Shown one piece after another: positions 22,667 to 31,214 of a stretch of 64,000 nt of DNA (the stretch's first letter is position 1; every line of letters starts with the position of its first letter). The translations under genes and the position numbers were made by a program. The notes beneath the pieces were generated by a model. The model worked only from the letters and a program-made list of their open reading frames with translations. It was not told the DNA's origin and ran no database searches. Origin of the DNA: Curvibacter sp. GWA2_64_110 (GTDB lineage Bacteria; Pseudomonadota; Gammaproteobacteria; Burkholderiales; Burkholderiaceae_C); contig MGPC01000007.1 of the NCBI GenBank assembly GCA_001797315.1, positions 1-64,000 on the forward strand, read 5' to 3'.

Positions 22667-23290
22667 ATGTACCTGCCGCCTCAATTCAAATCTGATGATC
22701 GCAGCCACGCACTGGCACTGATGCGCGACCATCCGCTGGCCAGTCTGATCAGCACCGATGATGCCAGCTGCCCCTATGTGACGCATCTGCCGCTGCATGT
22801 GGAAGAGCAGGGCAATGACCTGGTGCTGCTCGGCCATGTGGCCAAACCCAACCCCCACTGGCGCTACCTGCAGGCCCGGCCACAGGCGCTGGTGACCTTT
22901 CTCGGCCCCCATGCCTACCTGTCACCCGCCGTTTATCCTGACCTGAAGCGGGTGCCGACCTGGAACTATCTGGCCGTGCATTGCAAGGTGGAGGCCCGCT
23001 TGATCGAGGAGGCCGATGCCAAGGACCGGCTGCTGAAAAAGCTCATCGGCGACCATGAGCCGGCCTACGCCGCGCAATGGCGCAGCCTGGGCGAGGACTA
23101 TGCGCACAAGATGCTGGCCGGCATCATGGCCTTCGAGCTGCGCGTGACGGAGCTGCAATGCAAGCTCAAGCTCAACCAGCACCGTCCCGAGGCACACGCC
23201 GCAATGCGCCAGGCCTATGCGACCGGAAACCAGGATGAGCGCGCGCTGGGCGAATGGATGGACCGCCTCGGCATTGGCGAAAAATCATAA
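22667..23290 (+). CDS. PaiB-like FMN-binding protein
   Basis: 207-residue protein of the PaiB/'FMN-binding negative transcriptional regulator' family, with a split-barrel flavin-binding fold. Motifs include MYLPPQFKSDD, YVTHLPLHVE, GHVAKPNPHWRYL, ALVTFLGPHAYLSPAVY and VPTWNYLAVHCKVEA, which match the family from end to end. B. subtilis PaiB was linked to sporulation and protease control, but the biochemical role is not settled. ATG 22667 is the natural start. It does not appear to be linked functionally to its neighbours. Confidence 0.88.
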   Translation: MYLPPQFKSDDRSHALALMRDHPLASLISTDDASCPYVTHLPLHVEEQGNDLVLLGHVAKPNPHWRYLQARPQALVTFLGPHAYLSPAVYPDLKRVPTWNYLAVHCKVEARLIEEADAKDRLLKKLIGDHEPAYAAQWRSLGEDYAHKMLAGIMAFELRVTELQCKLKLNQHRPEAHAAMRQAYATGNQDERALGEWMDRLGIGEKS

Positions 23291-23345
23291 GAAAAATGGC
23301 TTTTGACCTTACAGATAAAGCGCAATCAGCTATTGATTTGATAGC
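23291..23345 (+). repeat. Possible comamonad-type intergenic repeat
   Basis: AT-richer spacer containing aaaatggc, aaagcgc and the interrupted palindrome gctat-tgatttg-atagc. From memory similar blocks are dispersed in comamonad genomes; only one clear copy is in this window, so the assignment is tentative. Confidence 0.35.
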
Positions 23346-23363
23346 AATTGAGGTGATTCCAGG

Positions 23364-24737
23364 ATGACGGACCCGCAGTTCATGGCGCTCGCGCTGCAAC
23401 AGGCGCATCTGGCAGGGCAGGCCGGCGAAGTGCCGGTTGGGGCCGTGGTGGTGCGGCACGGGCAGGTCATCGGCGTTGGTCACAACGCGCCGATTGGCGG
23501 CCATGACCCGAGCGCGCATGCCGAAATCATGGCCCTGCGTGCGGCCGCGGCGGCGCTGGGCAACTACCGGCTCGACGGCTGCGAACTGTTTGTCACCCTG
23601 GAGCCCTGTGCCATGTGCGCCGGCGCCATGCTGCATGCGCGGCTACAGCGCGTGGTGTACGGTGCCGCCGATCCCAAGACCGGGGCGGCCGGCTCGGTCG
23701 TCAATCTCTTTGCGCAAACGGAACTCAACCACCAGACCCGGGTGGAGGGGGGGGTGATGGCCGGGGAGTGCAGTGCCCTGCTGCAGGCGTTCTTCCAGCA
23801 CAAGCGCGGCCAGGCACGAGGTGCCAGTCAGCCGCTGCGCGAGGATGCCCTGCGCACCCCTGAATCGCGCTTCAGCCAGCTGCCGGGTTATCCCTGGCCG
23901 GCTTGCTACCTCAACGATCTGCCGGCGCTGGCCGGCTTGCGCCTGCACTACCTGGACGAAGGCCCGGCCGATGCCAGCCTGACCTGGCTGTGCCTGCACG
24001 GCAACCCGAGCTGGAGCTATTCCTTCCGCAAGATGATCCCTGTCTTTCTGGCTGCGGGGCACCGTGTGGTGGCTCCGGACCTGATCGGCTTCGGCAAGAG
24101 CGACAAGCCGAAGAAGGAGTCTGCCCACAGCTTCAGCTGGCACCGCCAGGTGCTGCTCGAATTCGTGCAGCGGCTGGACCTTGAGAACATCGTGCTGGTG
24201 GTGCAGGACTGGGGCGGCCTGCTCGGCCTGACCTTGCCCATGGCCGACCCGGGTCGCTACCGCGGCCTGCTGGTGATGAACACGCTGCTGGTCACCGGCG
24301 ACGCCCCCTTGTCGCCCGGCTTTCTTGCCTGGCGCGAGATGTGCGCAAAGAAGCCGGACTTCGATGTCGGCCGTCTGTTGCAGCGTGGCAATCCGCACCT
24401 GACAGAAGCGGAATGCGAGGCCTACAACGCCCCCTTTCCCGACCGCGGCCACCGCGCTGCCTTGCGCGCCTTCCCGCCCATGGTGCCGGAGACCGAAGAC
24501 GCCGACGGTGCTGCGATTTCGCGCCAAGCCCGCGAGTTCTGGCGCCACGCGTGGCAGGGCCGCAGCCTGATGGCCGTAGGACTGCAGGACCCGGTGCTGG
24601 GGCTGCCGGTCATGCGCGCGCTGCAGGCCACCATTCGCAACTGCCCCGAGCCGCTGCTGCTGGAGCATGCCGGCCATTTTGTGCAGGAGCAGGGTGAACC
24701 GGTTGCACAGGCGGCCGTGCGCCACTTCACGCGCTGA
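23364..24737 (+). CDS. tadA: Fusion: tRNA adenosine-34 deaminase TadA + haloalkane dehalogenase-like hydrolase
   Basis: Two enzymes in one 457-residue frame. Residues 1-150 are TadA, which makes inosine-34 in tRNA-Arg: zinc/catalytic motif HAE (His52, Glu54) and PCAMC (Cys82, Cys85). Residues about 170-457 are an alpha/beta-hydrolase of the haloalkane dehalogenase branch: HGNPSWSYSFRK (212 onward), nucleophile Asp282 in VVQDWGG (Asp rather than Ser), and a late catalytic His in LLEHAGHFVQEQ. No stop or start separates the halves. The substrate of the hydrolase half is unknown; Asp at the nucleophile position favours dehalogenase-like chemistry. ATG 23364 is preceded by AGG. Confidence 0.9.
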   Translation: MTDPQFMALALQQAHLAGQAGEVPVGAVVVRHGQVIGVGHNAPIGGHDPSAHAEIMALRAAAAALGNYRLDGCELFVTLEPCAMCAGAMLHARLQRVVYGAADPKTGAAGSVVNLFAQTELNHQTRVEGGVMAGECSALLQAFFQHKRGQARGASQPLREDALRTPESRFSQLPGYPWPACYLNDLPALAGLRLHYLDEGPADASLTWLCLHGNPSWSYSFRKMIPVFLAAGHRVVAPDLIGFGKSDKPKKESAHSFSWHRQVLLEFVQRLDLENIVLVVQDWGGLLGLTLPMADPGRYRGLLVMNTLLVTGDAPLSPGFLAWREMCAKKPDFDVGRLLQRGNPHLTEAECEAYNAPFPDRGHRAALRAFPPMVPETEDADGAAISRQAREFWRHAWQGRSLMAVGLQDPVLGLPVMRALQATIRNCPEPLLLEHAGHFVQEQGEPVAQAAVRHFTR

Positions 24738-24764
24738 CCATCGAACCCCGACCTTGATCGATTT

Positions 24765-25769
24765 ATGCAGAAACACATCTACATCTATTCCCCCTCCGGC
24801 GCCGTGCGCGACAAGGCCGCCTTTCGCCGCGGCGTGAAACGGCTGCAGGCTCTGGGCCATGAGGTCGAGGTCGATGAAGCAGCGCTGTCCTCGTTCCAGC
24901 GCTTTGCCGGCGACGATGCCACCCGCCTGGCCGCCATCCAGCGCGCCGCTGCCAGTGGCGCCGATGTGGCCATGATTTCGCGCGGCGGTTACGGGCTGAC
25001 GCGCATCCTCGGCCACCTTCCCTACAAAGCCGTGGCCAAGGCCATCGAGCGCGGTACCAAGTTCGTCGGCCTGAGTGATTTCACCGCTTTCCAGCTGGCC
25101 GTACTGGCCCGCACCGGCAGTCCCACCTGGGCCGGGCCGTCGCTGTGCGAAGGCTTCGGCATGAACGACCAGGCAGACGGTGCCGACGGTCACGGCCATG
25201 GCGACGAGGGGCGCCCGGATGAAATCATGGAAGCCTGTTTCGACGACATGATCCAGGACCAGGGGGAGGGCACCGGCTGGCGCCAGCCGCGCGAGCCCCG
25301 GCCGACCGCTATGAACAATGAAGCATTTCACGCCCGCCGTATGGGCGATGAGGCCTCATTTGCCGTCAAGGATGGCGTACTGTGGGGCGGCAACCTGGCG
25401 GTGCTGTGCGCGCTGGTCGGCACGCCGTACTTTCCGCAGATCCAGGGCGGGATCCTGTTCCTGGAGGATGTGGCCGAGCATCCCTACCGCATCGAGCGCA
25501 TGCTCAGCCAGCTCCTGCATGCCGGCGTGCTGGCCCGGCAGAAGGCCATCGTGCTGGGCCAGTTCACCGAATTCAAGCTGGTGCCGCACGACAAGGGCTT
25601 CAAGCTGCAAAGCGTGGTGAACTGGCTGCGCAGCCAGCTCAAGGTCCCGGTGCTGACCAATCTGCCGTTCGGACACGTGCCGACCAAGGTGCTGCTGCCG
25701 GTCGGGGCGAAGACGGATCTGGTCGTCCAGGGGCGCGATGTCCTGCTGCTCTGGGGCCACCAGCACTGA
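24765..25769 (+). CDS. ldcA: LD-carboxypeptidase (peptidase S66)
   Basis: Cytoplasmic L,D-carboxypeptidase-like serine peptidase, which trims murein tetrapeptides to tripeptides during cell-wall recycling. The nucleophile motif is GLSDFTAFQ, with Ser104, after the characteristic SRGGYGLTRIL segment (72-82). The C-terminal half has LWGGNLAVLCALVGTPYFPQI and LFLEDVAEHPYRIERML, both S66 hallmarks carrying the catalytic Glu and His. 334 residues, slightly longer than E. coli LdcA; an insert rich in Asp/Gly/His (about 135-150) is unusual. MccF-type immunity activity cannot be excluded. Confidence 0.88.
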   Translation: MQKHIYIYSPSGAVRDKAAFRRGVKRLQALGHEVEVDEAALSSFQRFAGDDATRLAAIQRAAASGADVAMISRGGYGLTRILGHLPYKAVAKAIERGTKFVGLSDFTAFQLAVLARTGSPTWAGPSLCEGFGMNDQADGADGHGHGDEGRPDEIMEACFDDMIQDQGEGTGWRQPREPRPTAMNNEAFHARRMGDEASFAVKDGVLWGGNLAVLCALVGTPYFPQIQGGILFLEDVAEHPYRIERMLSQLLHAGVLARQKAIVLGQFTEFKLVPHDKGFKLQSVVNWLRSQLKVPVLTNLPFGHVPTKVLLPVGAKTDLVVQGRDVLLLWGHQH

Positions 25770-25794
25770 GCAAGGGGGAACAGGGCGAGAAAAC

Positions 25795-26139
25795 TCAGTG
25801 CCTGCGTGGCGTTGGGCGGGAAAACATGTTTTTGGGCAGCAAGCCCTCAAACATGCTGGTGATGTCCTGGAGGCTATGGCGAGCCGTGAACTCGCCTTGC
25901 AGTGAGGAGAGGGCGGCCATCAGGTCACTACGCAGGTACCACAGGCTTTGCAGGTCAGCGGCCAGCAGAATGCGGCTCTCGAGCTGAGGGAACGACGCTG
26001 AAGGGCTGCGGCTGCCGAGGCTCTCCAGCATGGTTTGCCGTATGAGCTCGATCTGTGCAGCGCAGCGCTCCTCCTCGAGTTGAGGCCCCTCGAGCCAGCT
26101 TTGCATGCTGCTGATGATGTTGACGGCCATCCAATGCAT
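25795..26139 (-). CDS. Hypothetical protein, helical
   Basis: 114 residues, not recognised as a named family. The sequence is predicted mostly helical, without signal peptide or membrane segment. The C-terminal FEGLLPKNMFSRPTPRR resembles endings I recall from small conserved comamonad proteins, but this is a weak memory. It converges on the S66 peptidase gene and is divergent from the aldehyde dehydrogenase. Codon composition is ordinary and the frame does not shadow another gene. Confidence 0.6.
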   Translation of the reverse strand: MHWMAVNIISSMQSWLEGPQLEEERCAAQIELIRQTMLESLGSRSPSASFPQLESRILLAADLQSLWYLRSDLMAALSSLQGEFTARHSLQDITSMFEGLLPKNMFSRPTPRRH

Positions 26140-26320
26140 ATGCTTTTCTGAATTGACGCCCCGTAGCCAAAGGCAGACCTTACGTCAGCACCTCGTCGTC
26201 ACGCACTAGGGTTTACCCCGTGATGCGAACTGGAATCGGCATAGAAATCAGCAAGTTAACAGGGACAGATCAAGTAGTATCTGAAACAGAAATTTCCGTC
26301 CTCAACGAAACAGTCTCTGC

Positions 26321-27742
26321 ATGCAAGCCTTCAACGCCCACTACATTGCCGGCCAATGGGTCCCGGCCCAGTCCAAGGAAACCTTTCTTGTCCACGATTC
26401 GAGCACCGAAGAGGTGATGGCCAGCGTGCCGGCCGGCACGGCGGCGGAGGCGACCGCCGCCGTGATGGCAGCGCGGGCCGCCTTCGAGGGCTGGGCCGGC
26501 CTGCCGGCGCAGGCGCGGGCGGACTACCTGGACAAGATCTCGGCCGGTCTCAAGGCCCGCATGGACGACGTGGCCACGGCCATTGCCCGTGAAGTCGGCA
26601 TGCCGCTCAAGCTGGCGCGCAATGTGCAGGTGGGCGCCCCGGTGTGGAACTGGGCCAACTTTGCCAAGGTCACGCGCGCTTTCGAATGGGAAGAGAAGGT
26701 GGGCAACTCGCTGGTGGTGCGCGAGCCGATCGGGGTGGTGGGCTGCATCACGCCCTGGAACTTCCCGCTCAACCAGATCACGCTCAAGGTGGCTGCGGCA
26801 CTGGGCGCCGGCTGCACCGTGGTGCTCAAACCGAGCGAAATCGCCCCGGTCAATGCCATGCTGCTGGCCGAAATCATCCACGAAGCCGGGCTGCCGGCCG
26901 GCGTCTTCAACCTCGTCAATGGCGCAGGACCCGTGGTGGGCGAGGTACTGGCCAGCCACCCGGAAGTCGACATGGTGAGCTTCACCGGATCCACCCGCGC
27001 CGGCAAGCGGGTGGCCGAACTGGCCAGCCAGAGCGTCAAGAAAGTGGCGCTGGAACTGGGCGGCAAATCGGCCAGCATCATTCTTGACGACGCCGACTTC
27101 GAAGCCGCCGTCAAGGGCACGCTGTCGGCCTGCCTGCTCAACAGCGGCCAGACCTGCTCGGCCCATACCCGCATGCTGGTGCCGGAACACCGGCTGGAGG
27201 AAGTCAAGGCGCTGGCCCAGGCCAACATCGCCAAGTACAGCATCGGCCCCAGCCTGGACGAGGCCAGCCGGCTCGGGCCGCTGGTGAGCGCCGCCCAGCG
27301 CGACCGCGTGCGGGGTTTTATCGAGCAGGGCATCAAGGAGGGGGCCGAGGTGATCGCCGGCGGCCCGGCGCGCCCGGCCTTCGACAAGGGCTATTTCGTG
27401 CAACCTACCATCCTGCGCGTGCAGCCCGGCGACACGCTGGCGCGCGAGGAGATTTTCGGCCCGGTGCTGGTGGTCATTACCTACCGCGACGAGGACGAGG
27501 CGGTGCGCATCGCCAACAACACCATCTATGGCCTGGGTGGCGGCGTCTGGAGCCGCGACGAAGCCCATGCCGTGGCGGTGGCGCGGCGTGTTCGCACCGG
27601 CCAGGTCGACATCAATGGCGGCCCGTTCAATTCCAATGCACCCTTTGGCGGCTACAAGCAGTCAGGCATCGGCCGGGAAAACGGCAAATACGGCTTCGAG
27701 GAATTCCTCGAGTACAAAGCGCTCCAGTTCAAGCCGTCCTGA
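26321..27742 (+). CDS. NAD(P)-dependent aldehyde dehydrogenase
   Basis: 473-residue member of the ALDH superfamily oxidising an aldehyde to the acid. Motifs in order: [16 protein letters not shown] (cofactor site), [20 protein letters not shown] with general base Glu245, the catalytic Cys279 in [11 protein letters not shown], and [10 protein letters not shown] near the C-terminus. Complete length, start ATG 26321. The substrate is not evident: there is no neighbouring pathway gene. The wide-specificity 'aldehyde dehydrogenase family' assignment is as far as the sequence goes. Confidence 0.92.
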   Translation: MQAFNAHYIAGQWVPAQSKETFLVHDSSTEEVMASVPAGTAAEATAAVMAARAAFEGWAGLPAQARADYLDKISAGLKARMDDVATAIAREVGMPLKLARNVQVGAPVWNWANFAKVTRAFEWEEKVGNSLVVREPIGVVGCITPWNFPLNQITLKVAAALGAGCTVVLKPSEIAPVNAMLLAEIIHEAGLPAGVFNLVNGAGPVVGEVLASHPEVDMVSFTGSTRAGKRVAELASQSVKKVALELGGKSASIILDDADFEAAVKGTLSACLLNSGQTCSAHTRMLVPEHRLEEVKALAQANIAKYSIGPSLDEASRLGPLVSAAQRDRVRGFIEQGIKEGAEVIAGGPARPAFDKGYFVQPTILRVQPGDTLAREEIFGPVLVVITYRDEDEAVRIANNTIYGLGGGVWSRDEAHAVAVARRVRTGQVDINGGPFNSNAPFGGYKQSGIGRENGKYGFEEFLEYKALQFKPS

Positions 27743-27801
27743 GGCGGTTTCTGGTCTATGCCCTAAACTCCCAATCTGAACAGGAAACAGAAGTCCAGCG
27801 C

Positions 27802-28716
27802 ATGGGTGTCCAGACGACCGTCGTATTCACAGATTTGATAGGCAGCACGGCAGTCTTTGAACTGCTGGGAAATGCCAAGGCCACGCAGGCTGTCACCCAA
27901 CTCACGCGCTGGATCAGCGAGGTTTTCGCCGCCCACGGTGGGCGCGTCGTCAAAACGCTGGGCGACGGCGTGTTGGCCGTATTTCCCAATGCCTCCAGTG
28001 CCGTCGATGCCGTGGTGGACATGCAGCGCGCGCACCAGAAACGCTTGGCGCAGCAATCACCGGCCGTGCGCATGCCGATCCGTGTCGGCGTTGCCACCGG
28101 GGAGGTGGAAACCGTTGATGGCGACTGCTACGGTGATGCGGTCAACGTGGCGTCGCGCCTCAACGATCTATGCGGCGCGCATGAAATCTGGGTCAACAGT
28201 GCCGAACTCGACTATTCCGACCGCCTCGATGGCGTGCGTTTTCGCCTGCTGGGGCCGATCACCGTGCGCGGCCGGGCCGAACCATGCACCGTTTACCGGG
28301 TGGAGTGGCAGGACGAGGACAGCAGCGAGTTCCTGACGCGCCAGGCCGAGGTGGACCCGGCGGAGTTGGCTGCAATGGGGGATGCACTGGGCGGCCAGAT
28401 CGAACTGTTCCGCCTGGAGCAAAGGAAGACCCTCAAGTCGTTTGAGCTGCCGGCCCACATCGGCCGCATCCGCCATTCCGAGTTTGTCGTCAATGACCCG
28501 CGGGTTTCCAGAACGCATGCACGCCTCGAATGGCGCAACGGTAGCATCCTCCTGGTCGATGTCAGCAGCTACGGCACCTGGGTCCGCTTTGAAGGCGCCG
28601 GGACCGATGTTCAGCTCCGACGCGAGGAATGCGTGCTGCACGGGCGGGGAGAGATTGCACTGGGGGCCTCATTTGCCGACGCCTCCGTCCCGGTGGTGAC
28701 GTTCAGCGTTTCCTGA
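27802..28716 (+). CDS. Class III adenylate/guanylate cyclase with C-terminal FHA domain
   Basis: 304-residue cytoplasmic signalling protein. The N-terminal class III cyclase domain (about 4-165) keeps both metal-binding aspartates (Asp11 in VVFTDLIGST, Asp55 in LGDGVLAVF) and the transition-state pair (Asn115/Arg119 in VNVASRLN). The C-terminal FHA domain (about 215-300) has the phosphothreonine-binding pattern IGR...VSRTHARL...SSYGTWV. The combination suggests that a phosphoprotein partner recruits or controls cAMP/cGMP production. No Ser/Thr kinase gene is nearby. No membrane segment. Confidence 0.88.
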   Translation: MGVQTTVVFTDLIGSTAVFELLGNAKATQAVTQLTRWISEVFAAHGGRVVKTLGDGVLAVFPNASSAVDAVVDMQRAHQKRLAQQSPAVRMPIRVGVATGEVETVDGDCYGDAVNVASRLNDLCGAHEIWVNSAELDYSDRLDGVRFRLLGPITVRGRAEPCTVYRVEWQDEDSSEFLTRQAEVDPAELAAMGDALGGQIELFRLEQRKTLKSFELPAHIGRIRHSEFVVNDPRVSRTHARLEWRNGSILLVDVSSYGTWVRFEGAGTDVQLRREECVLHGRGEIALGASFADASVPVVTFSVS

Positions 28717-28771
28717 CGTCCCAAATCGACCTGCTGGTTGGCTGGGACGATAGGCCCATCTCCGGGCCTGA

Positions 28772-29035
28772 TCAGGATGCGGCCAACCCCAGAAATGCGC
28801 CGGTGTCAGCAGCCCCCATCTGCCAGGGACTCTTGGACACGGCACGAGATGACCAGGCGTCACGGGCTTCGACAACTTCGCAGGCAAATTCGTGAAGCTC
28901 AACGAGTTCCGCATTCGTCAAATTGAAGAGTTCGCAGCCGTCCGCCATGGCGGCGCGCACGCCGTAGCAGATGCAGGCGGGGTCTTCGATATGGGCACGG
29001 GCGTAAGCTTTGGCGAGCTGAAGTTTGTTTTGCAT
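28772..29035 (-). CDS. Hypothetical protein, last host gene before the island
   Basis: 87 residues starting at ATG 29035, chosen because GGAG lies 6-9 bases upstream. Sequence MQNKLQLAKAYARAHIEDPACICYGVRAAMADGCELFNLTNAELVELHEFACEVVEAR suggests a compact helical protein; cysteines and acidic residues are frequent. I do not recognise the family. It is the gene closest to the transposon-like left end at about 29,280. Confidence 0.55.
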   Translation of the reverse strand: MQNKLQLAKAYARAHIEDPACICYGVRAAMADGCELFNLTNAELVELHEFACEVVEARDAWSSRAVSKSPWQMGAADTGAFLGLAAS

Positions 29036-29276
29036 GGCAGGCTCCTTCATTCGACTTGTTTGTACCCAAACGCGGGCAGTTCAAACTTCGCAATAAGGCG
29101 GGGAAATCGGGCCTGTTTATCCTGAACCGGGCGCGTCACCATGCCTGTCCAGACATCGAAGGGAAGTCCAAGCCTGGCCATCCTGGGGCGAATGAGCGAC
29201 TGCAGAGAAATTGGTCAGACGCCCATCCATTGATTTTTCAATGAAATCAACAAGTTAGGGCCTCCTTCAGACGGGG

Positions 29277-29392
29277 TGCTGGTCATATTCGCTCACCGCG
29301 CCACGGCCAAGCCAGTGACCAGCAGTTAACCACTGGCACGGATTCTAGCCAGTAGTTCTCCAAGAGTGAACGGCGGTGACCAGCAATTCTCC
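29277..29392 (+). repeat. Transposon-end repeats (candidate TniA/TnsB-binding sites)
   Basis: Three related 13-mers, CCAGCAGTTAACC (29319-29331), CCAGTAGTTCTCC (29349-29361) and CCAGCAATTCTCC (29380-29392), are spaced 30 and 31 bases apart in the same orientation. An outer copy is inverted: TGCTGGTCA (29277-29285) is the complement of TGACCAGCA, which precedes repeats one and three. Multiple spaced transposase sites at an end are typical of Tn7 and Tn5053 relatives. Confidence 0.7.
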
Positions 29393-29422
29393 GCAGCTTT
29401 GACTTTACATGCTTGTGCGAGC

Positions 29423-30676
29423 CTAACTGATTAGATCGCGTGAGCCCAGGCCATCCCAAATTGATCGAGCCTGCTGGGGTGTCACTACAACAGGCACAGC
29501 TGAAACAACATGAGAGACGGGTACTGCCCACGTTTTCACCCGCGGTTGCTCAAGCAACAAGCGCTCCAAATCCAGGACGCAACGCCCAACGGGATATCTC
29601 CCTGGTTTCATCTTTATTTTCTTTTTCAGAATTTGCTTCCAAGCCCCAGGAGCAGGGTAGCTATCCACGTAATTTTGGGGGTCACAGACCTTCCGCAAAG
29701 CTGGCTTTTTCAGCCTTAGCAAGACACAGGCCATCAGGTATCGCCTCACTCCCCAACTAACTTCGACCTTTGTAGATTTGCAATGGGCAGCCAACGGCAG
29801 CGTGTTCAACAAAGCCGAAGCGCGCGCCAAACAGATTGGCTGAACATTGATACCACCAATCGGCAGAATATGTTCGCAGCAGTAGTTGAACATTGCCGCT
29901 CCAATGCCGCGAGCTTGAAACTCTGGGCCCAACATGATCAAAAGATTGCAAACTGTTCTCGCGACTAGTTTTGCAAAATCCGTCTTACCCTGCTCGGCAA
30001 ACTCTCTCATAAGCACGATACAACTGGCTAGGTACTCCCAACTCGCGAACCCCGGCGTGACACACTCGGAAAAAGCCTCAGGCAATCCAGCGATCAAATT
30101 CTTTCGTTCGATCAGGAGCGAATCCTCGCCGCCCTTTTCGTGTGCGCAATACAAGCGTATGGCCACACCAGAAATCGGCTCCATCAACAAGGCTCGCCAG
30201 AGGGCCTGGTTGTAGTCGATGTCGATCCGATTTTCGTACTCATCACCTGCTTCATATGACCTCGATGTCATCGGATCTCCAACTGGACAAAGCTTGGCAA
30301 GCTGTTGATTGAAGACAATCAAAGTCGCTGGATTTGGCGGATTCCGGCCCTTAAGCTTCTTCTGCACGTGCCCGCAGTCCTTGAATCTGCCATGCCAGAC
30401 ATCGCAGTCTTTGTCCGCCAGACGCTCGGGACTCACCCCCTTGCGTCGAGCCAGCTCGCAAAGGCGCTGCATCGTGCTGATGAGTTGCATTCGTTGAACT
30501 TGCTCGTGGGGTTCTGACTTAGGTTGAACTGGTGCCTCACAGGCCGCAACCAGTTCGTCAACCGTCTTTAAAGTGTGGTCAAAACTTCTTGCTACCACAA
30601 AAGATGCAGGTTGAGAAGTGGGTAACGCTTGTTCGAGCGTTACCCCATATCGCGCGGATTTGGACTTTTTTACCAT
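29423..30676 (-). CDS. Unknown protein at the transposon left end
   Basis: 417 residues, no family recognised. The N-terminus is basic (MVKKSKSARYG); the centre is helical with cysteines; the C-terminal third is rich in Lys/Arg (KQILKKKIKMKPGRYP), compatible with nucleic-acid binding. It ends about 30 bases inside the terminal repeats and is transcribed toward the end. Position suggests an element-encoded accessory function rather than cargo, but this is inference. Its start is only 6 bases from the ATG of the divergent 105-residue gene. Confidence 0.65.
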   Translation of the reverse strand: MVKKSKSARYGVTLEQALPTSQPASFVVARSFDHTLKTVDELVAACEAPVQPKSEPHEQVQRMQLISTMQRLCELARRKGVSPERLADKDCDVWHGRFKDCGHVQKKLKGRNPPNPATLIVFNQQLAKLCPVGDPMTSRSYEAGDEYENRIDIDYNQALWRALLMEPISGVAIRLYCAHEKGGEDSLLIERKNLIAGLPEAFSECVTPGFASWEYLASCIVLMREFAEQGKTDFAKLVARTVCNLLIMLGPEFQARGIGAAMFNYCCEHILPIGGINVQPICLARASALLNTLPLAAHCKSTKVEVSWGVRRYLMACVLLRLKKPALRKVCDPQNYVDSYPAPGAWKQILKKKIKMKPGRYPVGRCVLDLERLLLEQPRVKTWAVPVSHVVSAVPVVVTPQQARSIWDGLGSRDLIS

Positions 30677-30682
30677 CCGCCG

Positions 30683-31000
30683 ATGACCTCAAAACGCTTG
30701 GCGAAGAGCGACGCCACACATGAAAACGAGCAGCAACTTGCCGCTCAACTTGAGGCCGAGCTTCTCAACCGGTACGGCCCGATGATGGGCGGAAAGGACC
30801 TTCATCGCGCCCTGGGATACCGGTCCGCGGTCGGTTTCCGGTCGGCGTTGAGCAGGCAGCAAGTTTTCGTGACTGTTTTCAACCTCGCCCACAGGCGCGG
30901 GAAATTCGCCCTCACCAAAGACATCGCTGTGTGGCTGGCTAAACAGCCGCAAGGCGCGTCTCAACCCGAACAGAAAGGAGCACCACCTATGAAACCCTAG
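30683..31000 (+). CDS. Small DNA-binding-like protein
   Basis: 105 residues from ATG 30683. The core KDLHRALGYRSAVGFRSALSRQQVFVTVFNLAHRRGKFALTKDIAVWLAKQ resembles small MerR/excisionase-like winged-helix proteins often seen in integrative elements, where an LxRxLGYxSxxxFRxA helix pair precedes an RRG wing. Function probably regulatory. It is divergent from, and almost touching, the 417-residue gene; neither has a clear ribosome site, so one start may be mis-set or leaderless. Confidence 0.6.
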   Translation: MTSKRLAKSDATHENEQQLAAQLEAELLNRYGPMMGGKDLHRALGYRSAVGFRSALSRQQVFVTVFNLAHRRGKFALTKDIAVWLAKQPQGASQPEQKGAPPMKP

Positions 31001-31026
31001 CGCAGATTTTGGCGGCGCCAAAACAC

Positions 31027-31057
31027 AAAGGCCCACGTGCGCAAACACGGGGCCTTT
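31027..31057 (+). terminator. Hairpin downstream of the small DNA-binding-like gene
   Basis: AAAGGCCC (31027-31034) pairs perfectly with GGGCCTTT (31050-31057) across a 15-base loop. There is no proper T-tract, so termination is uncertain. Confidence 0.4.
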
Positions 31058-31214
31058 GGGCCGTCTGTTTAAGAACAACCAGAACAGCGAACTAACACTT
31101 TGATTGTCCATGTTCTTCTGCAGATGTCAAGCCGCCAAGCGACGAAACAGCCCTGTCACGCCGTCGACGCGGCAGCCAGAGTCACCTTTGACGAACCAAT
31201 GAGGAATCAAGATT

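Noticed and set aside
29319-29392. Evenly spaced short repeats as a CRISPR array
   Set aside because: Only three imperfect 13-mers with ~17-base gaps and no cas genes; they fit transposase-binding sites better.
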